A DNA stretch of 64,000 nt from NCBI GenBank assembly GCA_034509925.1, contig CM067526.1:3849501-3913500 (forward strand). The letters are read 5' to 3'. Both the position numbers and the translations under genes were made by a program. Below the pieces are notes generated by a model. The model was given only the letters and a program-made list of their open reading frames with translations, searched no databases and had not been told where the DNA came from. Shown here piece by piece: positions 55,017 to 64,000 of the stretch; within the stretch, counting starts at the first letter, position 1; every line of letters begins with the position of its first letter. Source of the stretch: Hirudinaria manillensis (lineage: Eukaryota; Annelida; Clitellata; Hirudinida; Hirudinidae).

Positions 55017-58000
55017 GTTAGTGGGTCTTTCTTTTAGAAGATACTGAAACTTGACCAGTAAAATGGCGGACTACTTTTTCTTGTGAACTTTTGGATTTTA
55101 GTGACCTGATTATTTGAGCGTTCGTTGTTGGTGGGTGTTTTAATGATTTTTAGTCAGAAGGCCGAGAGGCATGACTAAATGAGGTTTTGGTTTGTTGTGG
55201 AGATAAAACAGTTTAACTTCTAATTAGAATTCTAAGAGCTCTTACAAGATTTTTAAGAACTTTATTTTTTTTATATTTATGCAATATATTCGTTCTATCC
55301 ATAAATATAACTTTATAAAATTATGACATATACCAGCATGAACAACTAGGTACTTTGAATATTTTTATCTAGTTTGGTCACGGAACAATTAAACACATAT
55401 TTCAACGTTATAAGTCTCAATTGACTGTCAAGAAAGCGACATTTACTGATACTCAGCATTAGATTTGAAAGTTGTTTATTACACGAAAGAGCCCACAATG
55501 TACAAAAATTAATCTGATGCACCAGGGTATGTATCATATTTCCATGTTGTTGACTCACACATTTCATTGCCTGCGTTTATGATTTCTTTATGCTAATAGT
55601 TAGGAGAGTCTTATTTTTTGTCACAGACAAATTATTTAAAATTATTTGAAATTATTTAAGAAATTATTTGAAATTATTTAAACTAGTTAAGCCTTTAAAG
55701 GAAAGGATGGAGTCGCAAGAAGAGAAATAACTAATGCATGAATTAATGTCAACAAAACGAATAGAATAATTGTTTAGATGATTGACTGTCATCATCATTG
55801 TGGCCCTGCTGTGGTAATTGGACTGCTGGCCATGATAAAATTTATCAACGCAGTGCACATCACTCTTGAAATTTCTTTCTGACTACAGATTTTTGTTGAA
55901 ACGATCATATTTTTTCTTTATAATTCCAATGTTTTATGATTACTCTTAGCTGGAAGTTAATGTTTATTCTTTACGTTTGTTTTCGAGTTTAAGTTTTTTA
56001 TTTTTATTTTTTATTTTATTTTTTTTTTATAAGCAGAAGTCTAAACTTTGAAGACGCACCCAAGTGTTAGACTGTGTCAGTTTTGTAGATGACTCATTAG
56101 AGAGCTGTGAAGCTGTCTGTAACATCTTTGTCTTAAAAAGGTTTCTCTACGATGGAAAGAATGTAGGAGCTGAAGAAGACTTCTCAGCTCTGCATATATT
56201 ATATGAATAAATATGACGCTATCTCTTTTTAAGTCTAACTTGCATGCATTAATTATGACCACCACAAGTCTGCTTCCAATTAAACACGTTGCCGTATTCT
56301 CCGAGAGTCATCGCAGTCACTGGTACCAATTATGAATGTCGTACCGTTAAACCAACGTCCTTAAGACGAGCTGATGGCAGTTTGCCTCACCTAGAGCCGC
56401 TTCCTAATAGAATTAACTATTTTAATCTCTATAATTAGGCTTTTAACCGGATATATTGAGGTAATTGGCCGACTAAAAATTGACTAAGAGGACTGATTAA
56501 GTTTTAAAAACAGATAAAAAAACAAAAAAAATAATAAAATTATCCGGAACTTTTAATTTTTTGGCTCCTTATAATTGGGCTCTTGCCCGAGCAAATTAAG
56601 CAATTAATAAAAATATCTCGCGTCTCATCTTAGAGGGAACGAAGAGAAAAATAATATTTTTCTGAGTTGCTTTCGCCTGGCATCAAAGCCGAGGATACGT
56701 AAGACCCTTGTGACTGATGGACTCTTAAAGACATGAGACACGTTGATTGGACTCATAAGCACAATTAATTATCTCCACTCGTCTTATTTTCTGCTCGCCT
56801 TACTTCCACTGACGTGATCCACGCTCACTTTCAGTCTTTATTTATTTATTTATTTATTTTTCCAAATAAATGAAAATATTGAAGATGGAGTTGCGGTTGC
56901 ACGGAACGAGATTTATAAAGGCCGACATTTCGAAGCGTTTATCATAACGGCTGAAACAACCTGCTACTGATAAGAAAGTTTTCGGTGATGAAATGAGAGC
57001 GATAATGCGTTCCTCCTTTTATCGCCTGTAATCTTCTTGGTTTCATTAAAAAACTAGCGGCCTTGCTGCTAACTTGCTTCCAAACGTTTACAGAAGATTT
57101 ACATTGTAAATCTAAGACGTCGTGATGGATCGGACCAAACGGTTTGGAATTGCGCCATATTTTCCACAGTTTCGGCGGTGGATGGCCTTGCCACCTAGAT
57201 TGCAGATCGGGTATCTCTCCGAGTTAGGCTGATGAAAAGAGGGTTGATTTATTCTCTCGTTAAGAAAACTCGATAACGTATTCATTGTGCTACATTCGCT
57301 TTACAATGATTCAGACTGGCAGGATTATACTTTGTTTCATTTTTAGTGGTAGCCTTGTGCAATTGGCAATTATCGTGTGCGATTACGACGATGGAGATTA
57401 TTTTGTTTTGGGGGCTGGCCAATTTCTTGGGAACTCTTAATCCTTGGAAGAAATTTATTTCTTGAATTGCATTTTCCTCCACGTCGATGCAATCAAATTT
57501 AAATTTATCTTTCAAAGTAGCAGAGTTGAGCCTACTTATCGCAAAAAATGACCCGATCAGATGCAATTATTTAATTTATTGGACCGATAAGAATGAAATG
57601 TTTCGGAAAAAATTTTCAGAAACAAAGAATACTTTGCCCCAGGCATTTGGCGGGTATGGGTCCGAACTGCGTATGGTGACCATCTTTCTCGCTTTGTAGT
57701 GTCATAAGGCTTTTGAACTTTATAGTTTCAATAAATCTCGTCAGGTCAATCAGTTTTAGACGCCTTTCTCTCGTAGAATGTAGGGCGACCTCGTGCAAAG
57801 TTGTTGGCCTGAGCACGAGACGGAATGGTGTTGGATTGGATGTCTCCGTTTAAGGATCATCATGAGCGAGTCATTTAATATTTCTACAAATTCTCGTTCA
57901 CACCCACTGATAAATGACACTACTACTGTCTGTCTGAATGTCAACAGAAAAAAAAACATGTCATCGCAAAACTTTGGTTTTGGACGCAATTCTTCTTCTT

Positions 58001-60742
58001 AGGAAGTGATATTTGCATAATTTCGCGCTCATTTTGAGTATCAGAAAAGAGGTGGCGCAGAAAATTATCGAAGGTCATTATTATTCAGAATCACCGGTCT
58101 ACTGTCAACATAACGTTTCTTCGGAGCAGAGGCTTATTAAACTCAATTACCTCAGTCAGTCGAAATCACCCACATATGCCGGTCGTCTGCATTCGTCTTT
58201 TGACCCAAAGTGTGACTTTGTGGGATTCTCAGATGCATCGCTCTCCTTTTATATTGTTCCAATCCTTCAACTGAGGTCGATAATTATGATTGCAAGTGCA
58301 AAATAAAAATTCCAAGTTATGATTTTAATTATCCAATTTGTTACGATGTCTGGCACTAATAACAATTAGTTATTGCGATAGGAATCTTATTCGAAAACTG
58401 GCGAATCCATTACGGATTCTGTTTGCGTTATAAAAATTATGTTAATTCGTACAATTATTTATTCTTACAGGCTGCACCTTATCATTATGCAAAAATCAGA
58501 CGTGCATAGAGAGAGAAAAAGAACCTCCATTCTGCAAGTGAGACATTTTACTTATTTGTACCTCTCATCATGTTGTTGCAAAACAAACATGACCCCGATG
58601 GTGATGAAGATGATGATGATGTTGATTGCTGATGATTGGTGTTGGTTCTGCGCTCAGCGACAATGAAATGGATAGTGGAAGAATTTCATTTTTCGTTTTG
58701 ACACTTTATGGATATACCTGGTTCCACGTTAAAGTATACATGGAATGCTCGCTCGACATCTGAACGTGTACAAGTTTCAAAACACCCTCCTTGTTTAGCG
58801 CTGCTCCAGTCTGCTGTCATTCTCACGAGTTGAGTTATCTCTTTCTAGCGTGCCTCATCCGGTCCTATACGTTTGTTTAATTGTTCATATCACTGGATAG
58901 GAGCCTATTGCTGTTTTCAATTATTGTCTTATCTTTGTGATCTTTTTTGGCTCGGATAAATATGTTTTCTAGTAATCTTTAGCGTAGCGTCAGTTTTTTT
59001 TTTGTGAGAGAGATAATCTATTACGAGGAATTCTCATCATTTCTTCGTTAAGATTAACTTGCGTGGATTACGACCACTTCTGTACCTTTCAAAAGATCTT
59101 GTAGATGTAATAAATTGAACTGACAAGAGGATTTGAAATCTCTCTCTTCATTATGCTGTCACACAGCATGAAATTGTGATGAATTGAAAAGCGTTTGGGT
59201 TCATTCGAGTAATACATTGATTTAAGTATTTGAACATAAAAGAGGAATAAAACAATCAATTTGGTTTCAGTTGAATTATTGATGGCTCCACTTCGTAAGA
59301 AATGTCTTGTCATCCAGTCTAAAACATTATCTGCGATGAGAAAGTGAACAAATATTCCTGGATTAACGGTTCAGAATCATCTATTCAATCATCCACATTT
59401 TGACTCATTACTCTTGTTTGATATTCTACGCGAGCAGTTGTCTCCTTGATCATCTGCGTCGGGTTCTCACAAGTTTCAGAGAGTGAATCCCCTTGTAGTC
59501 AATGGAAGTCTGGAGACCTTGGAGGTTGCATTTCTTTGGGTAATTAGCAAAATTTGTCTTCGTGTCCTTAAGTTGGCGTGTACTCTGCGCTTGCACTCTT
59601 TCCTCAAACTCTGTACCCCAACGAACGATCCCGCATCTTAATGTTTGTTCTCCCTGACCTCAAGTTGTGTTGTATTACACAACTTGACAGGATATTTACA
59701 TCCTCGTTTTGATTCAGAGTGCACTCATATCGCTGTGATTTTTTATCCCCTAGTGCATCTGGTTAACGTTTCTATTCTTTTTTACTTTAGTTTGAGTGGA
59801 GAAGTGACAGCCATACTGCGATGCATGCGAGCACCCTGGAAGTCTCGAAATTTTTTGGAGGCAAAATAGGCATTTTTTCCAACGTGTTTCTTGTAAATAA
59901 GTTCTGCCATACGTGTCTGCATGACTTATATTCAGTATCAGAGTTGTCTTTGCAAGTATAAAAATATCTCAATATATCAAATGCACGAGGACCTCAGATG
60001 TCTCTGACTTGCACATTAAAAACTTTTGAATGAAAAGCATTTTAAAAAAATTTTCGTAACATGCCTTCACAGATCAAAGTTTCAAATCTCAAATAAAACA
60101 CGACTTTCTGTTCAGAGTTAAACACGTTAGAATATCCAAGCAAGAAGAACATCCAGTAAGGTCTCAAAGATATTCATTATCCTAAGTATCTGTTGATAAT
60201 TGAACGCCTGCCTGCTCGGGGTGATGTTTCAGCTGTTGGTAATGCCAAGCTTTTAATGGAGGTGATTATTAATTCTACATTTCTCATCTTGAGGAAATGT
60301 GCAACAATTTAGGGCCATAGAAAATTCTTAATTGTTGATGCTCATGGCCAATGCTTCAACTGTTTAGAACTGCACTTGATATTGCAGAAAGTAATTTTCC
60401 AATTTAGAAAATGTTTGCCTAACTTGACAGGTTAAATTCATTAATGAGGATCCTCTGTAGTGGTAATAAATAGATATTTTTTTATTGAACCAAATTAAAA
60501 TTAAAATGCAACCTCTTATCTCAAAATGTATCCAATTATTTAAATACCACCAGCACATATATTTCCAATGATTGGTTCATTAAACATTAAAGAATTGTTG
60601 AGTCACCAAAGAGTACAGAACTGGTTGCAAGGGCAAATCATTAAGAATATGTTACAAAAGATGTCGCTTTTCACGCTAATGAGATTCAAAATCATGTTTC
60701 ACTGGAACTGAAATTGTAGTATGTTTAATATGTTTTCATAGT
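55017..60742. other. Long noncoding stretch (possible large first intron)
   Basis: 5.7 kb between the isolated signal-peptide exon and the EGF gene. It is AT-rich with poly-T and a few TATTT runs (about 56838-56860). Open frames in both strands are short and have no domain. I see no RNA gene or intact mobile element. Confidence 0.5.
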
Positions 60743-61637
60743 ATGCAAGGGTTTGTGGGAGCCATTTTGCTCTTAACAAGCTTCCAACTGTTTTACGTTT
60801 CTTTGTTATTAGCATTTATGTTCGCATTGTAAGTAATAAAGCCTTTCTCAAAATTATTGTTTCTCTGTCACAATAATATTATGCCTGACAAGATATTTTT
60901 GATTCCCTGATAAGAATTATTTCTTTTTTTTTTTTGCAATAATGTCACTCAGGTCAATCAGTCATTTTATATTTTGGTTGAATTTATTTTGATCATCAAG
61001 ATATAACAAATTAGTCCAATTGAAATTTTAATTTAATTTCCATTCAAACAATAAATCCATTTATATTTTTTACCAGTACATGTCCCAATGGAACAGTGGG
61101 ATCGAACTGCAACATCAACAATCCTTGCATAGGAAACAATGGATGTTCAACCAGAGACTGCATAGTCACAATTAAACAGGGAGGTAGGTTTCAGAGTCCC
61201 CTTAATGATGTTTAAATCCCTGGGAAATGTTATTATTGGTGACGATGACGACGATGAGGACTTCCACGCAGATGTAGAAACTGCCAGTAGCAAGTGTCTC
61301 GATCCCTGCGAATATCAACCGTGCGCCAACGATGGGTTGTGTTCCCCCAGCGGAGACGGGGATTTCAATTGCAGGTGTCCGAATCAGTGGACAGGTGAGC
61401 TCGTCGTGTTTACAATTATTTCTGGTAGGTCAATCTGTTCAATTGCTAGATTGATAGCATTGATCATTGAAAATAGTTTTTGTTGAAGATTAATTTGTTG
61501 TAGATTTGAACTTTGTATGTTTGTGCTTCCATGCCTTTGTTGTTTTCATAAAGATGATGTTTTAAAAATTGTTCCCAATTATATAACTGTCACTCATGAC
61601 TATATAAATGGACTTATTATTATTTGTGTTATTCTTT

Positions 61638-61672
<35 letters not shown>

Positions 61673-61765
61673 TAATAATTTAATAATAATATTAATAATA
61701 ATAATATTTCCAAATTAATAATAATAATAATAATATTATTATTATATTATTATTTATTTCCAAAT

Positions 61766-61808
<43 letters not shown>

Positions 61809-62850
61809 TTGGAAATAAATAATTAGGTTGAATCCACATTTCTCCATTTATAAGGATAAAGTTTTGACTTTCAAGTAAATAAAGTAAACAAAATTCTTAA
61901 ATAAAATTTTATCCAACTTGATGTTTTTCTGTAATAAAGTGTTGTGTTGTGTTGTGTTGTGTGTAAGTTTCAATGCAAGTTGTTTACGTCACTACGTTTG
62001 TGCTTTGGAAAGATGAATTGATGATGTTTTTCTTGCTTTGTCGATGTGCTCCACACGGCTCTGGAGCTGACATCTGCAGTTTTTGATCGTCGTCAGGTCG
62101 TAAATGCGATCAAGATGTGAACGAATGCGAGAGCAGTCCATGCAAGAATTCGGGAACTTGTGAAAACGTTCCTGGTACGTTCCGCTGCCTGTGTCTGGCA
62201 GGATACACTGGGAATCTGTGCGAAATAAACATTGACGATTGCCAAGGACATTCGTGTCTAAACAACGGCACTTGCGTCGATGGAGTGGGTTCCTACCATT
62301 GCAATTGTACCAATAATAAAGCAGGTGGGATGTTTGCTACTTTAGATTTAGATTCTGACGATTAACTTAATTCGACTGTAAAACAAAATAGTGGGATTTT
62401 CTCCATCGATTCGAGATATTAGCAGATATTATTGCCTGGGCAAGTGATAATCATCATTAGCTGGTGATGTTGATGAAGCACTTACCTGGCTTTGTGCCTA
62501 GTCGATAAAAATCAAAGAGATCTTTGAAATTGGCACAAAAACTACTCGCCGAAATTATCAGAACTAATGGCACTCATCAAAGGACGTATGCTTGATTTTG
62601 AGTCCTTTGATGGCCGCATTTTATGGCTTGTTTATTCATCGTAGAAAGTAACCTTTTTTTACGATTCACATGTTAGAAAACGTCATTTACCTCCTAGGAC
62701 TGCGATGCCAATTCGATAATCCGTGCCTGTCAGATCCGTGCAAATACAAGTCTCTGTGCAAGGTCGATTCTACTGGAAACTTCTCTTGCGAATGTCAACC
62801 TGGATGGAAGGGAACACATTGTGATGAAGACATTAATGAGTGTGCTGAAG
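60743..62850 (+). CDS. Multi-EGF secreted or membrane protein, 5' part (continues past window)
   Basis: Exons 60743-60828, 61077-61183, 61272-61394, 62097-62324 and 62698-62850 join in frame. The first encodes a very hydrophobic leader ([20 protein letters not shown]) and ends in phase 2, matching [11 protein letters not shown] in exon 2. From exon 3 every intron is phase 1, the usual symmetric arrangement of EGF modules. EGF units visible: [40 protein letters not shown] ending [30 protein letters not shown]; and [17 protein letters not shown] ending [10 protein letters not shown]; then DINECAEG begins another. DVNEC, NIDDC and DINEC are calcium-binding EGF starts. The order resembles Notch, Crumbs or other EGF receptors and ligands, but no diagnostic domain (LNR, DSL, laminin G) is in the window, so I leave it unnamed. 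The 3' end lies beyond 64000. Confidence 0.8.
61749..61823. repeat. 30-bp hairpin in EGF-gene intron
   Basis: Arms 61749-61778 and 61794-61823 are exact reverse complements (left arm begins ATTATTTATTTCCAAATT) around a 15-bp ATT loop. A third, partial copy of the TTTCCAAATTAATAAT segment lies at about 61706-61730. All lie in the intron 61395-62096 within TAA-repeat DNA. Confidence 0.75.
61940..61962. repeat. GTGTT pentanucleotide repeat
   Basis: About four and a half tandem copies of GTGTT in the EGF-gene intron. Confidence 0.8.
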
Positions 62851-64000
62851 GTTGGTTTATGATTAATCTGGCATCGAGAACACCATTCATCTAAACAATC
62901 GTTAGCAGTTTGCATATATATATTATATTATTATATTACATTATATTATATTACATTATATTATATTATATTATATTATATTATATTATATTATATTATA
63001 TTAAAGCAAGTCATATAGTTAAGTCTAAGACATGACCGGTAGTTTGCAAGGTTAAGGCGACCATGTTCTTCCTCGTTGATTTCACTATTTGATGACTAAA
63101 CATTATTATTATTATTATTATTATAATTTTTTAATATCATTGTTGTTATTATTTTTATCATCATCATCATCATCATCATTGTTATCGTTATGATTTTTTA
63201 AAAACTGCTACTTAATTGGCCAAGGAAGGTTCATCATCTCCTGTTTATTAATCATAGTTTGAGTTTAATCACGCTTTTTGAGCTCTGCCTGGTCTGTCAA
63301 TGCATGACCTAGTTATTATTCTTCAAAGAATTACGTGCTAAACATCTTCACATAAACTTTACATTTTAGCTCTTATTTAGATGACCAAGTATTATTTTGT
63401 ACTGTGAAGCATGCTGATATTTCATCAAATATGATTTGTGGAATCATGTTATTTAAGATTAATTAATAAACAAAGCGTGTCATTTATATTATTATTATTA
63501 TTGTTATTATTATTATTACTATCATTTTTATGAAATAAACCAAAGAAACAATGTAAGACAAAAGAATGAGGATAAGTTAGCATTCCCATTAAAGAAGAAT
63601 GCCACAAACAACTTGTAGCCTTGAGACGCCATGCTTTTCTAAATTTACGCACTGATATTCAATCTTATTATGTTTTTTTTTTGCTTGTATTCCTTAAATA
63701 TTAGTTCACTGTCCTTAAATTGTGTTTTCATATATTTTTCTCACAATCTGCAAAAGTCCAGTGTACTGCTCGACTAAAAATCACTGCTTGTTCGGTGTAC
63801 TGAGTGTACTGAGGTAACTGAGTTATAGGAGGCTGTTATTTGTATTCCTTCCAGACTTTAGGACTCTTTTAGAATTCCAACTAGCTTGTTCTATTGCCTT
63901 AACATGAAAGTCATTTGCATGGAGACACAAGGCCTCGTTCTTGTTATGAGGACTTTCTTCGTCATCATTATCATCATCATTATTGGCTCCACCACCATCG
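62851..64000. other. Intron of EGF gene to window edge
   Basis: No further EGF exon was recognised. The stretch contains a TATTA pentanucleotide repeat at about 62913-63003, TTA tracts at 63100-63122 and 63486-63519, and ATC runs at about 63158-63178 and 63962-63984. Confidence 0.55.
62913..63003. repeat. TATTA pentanucleotide microsatellite
   Basis: About 90 bp of nearly perfect ATATT/TATTA repeat downstream of the last visible EGF exon. Confidence 0.9.

Overview
This is a window of intron-rich, AT-rich animal (metazoan) nuclear DNA. Coding exons are interrupted by short introns, mostly 60-700 bp, with ordinary GT-AG borders. Genes lie on both strands with little space between them, and TTA/TAA-type simple repeats are abundant. 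Three genes (PACRG, ODAD4, CCDC34) belong to motile cilia or flagella, so the organism builds motile axonemes. Gene density and intron size suggest a compact invertebrate genome. I cannot name the phylum from sequence alone. No bacterial genes, CRISPR arrays, rRNA genes or intact transposons were recognised.

Layout, left to right. (1) 1-15.3 kb, all plus strand: PACRG, a D-aspartate/D-amino-acid oxidase, ODAD4 (TTC25) and glycogenin. The last ODAD4 exon ends in a strong donor that is in phase with the first visible glycogenin exon, and no ATG is visible for glycogenin on its own, so the two may be one gene. (2) 16.9-23.6 kb, minus strand: a complete striatin gene, 18 exons and 779 aa. (3) 24.5-31.4 kb, plus: a girdin/Daple (CCDC88) family protein of about 1313 aa, head-to-head with striatin, followed by mitochondrial ribosomal protein S21. 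(4) 33.2-36.4 kb, minus: the ER ubiquitin ligase synoviolin/HRD1, whose 3' end meets that of MRPS21. (5) 37.2-38.3 kb, plus: CCDC34, head-to-head with synoviolin. (6) 38.5-42.8 kb, minus: two tandem cathepsin L-like proteases with patchwork near-identity. (7) 43.8-46.8 kb, plus: CDC73/parafibromin, 531 aa. (8) 46.8-60.7 kb: a gene-poor, repeat-rich stretch with a 44-codon small ORF and an isolated signal-peptide exon. (9) 60.7 kb to the right edge, plus: the 5' part of a multi-EGF protein that runs out of the window.

The genes do not form an operon. They cover unrelated housekeeping roles: STRIPAK scaffolding, ER-associated degradation, the PAF1 complex, mitochondrial translation, glycogen priming and lysosomal proteolysis, plus cilia genes and one extracellular EGF protein. 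Exon borders were deduced by eye from splice consensus, reading phase and family similarity remembered from known proteins. They should be accurate to within a few bases but are untested by transcripts.
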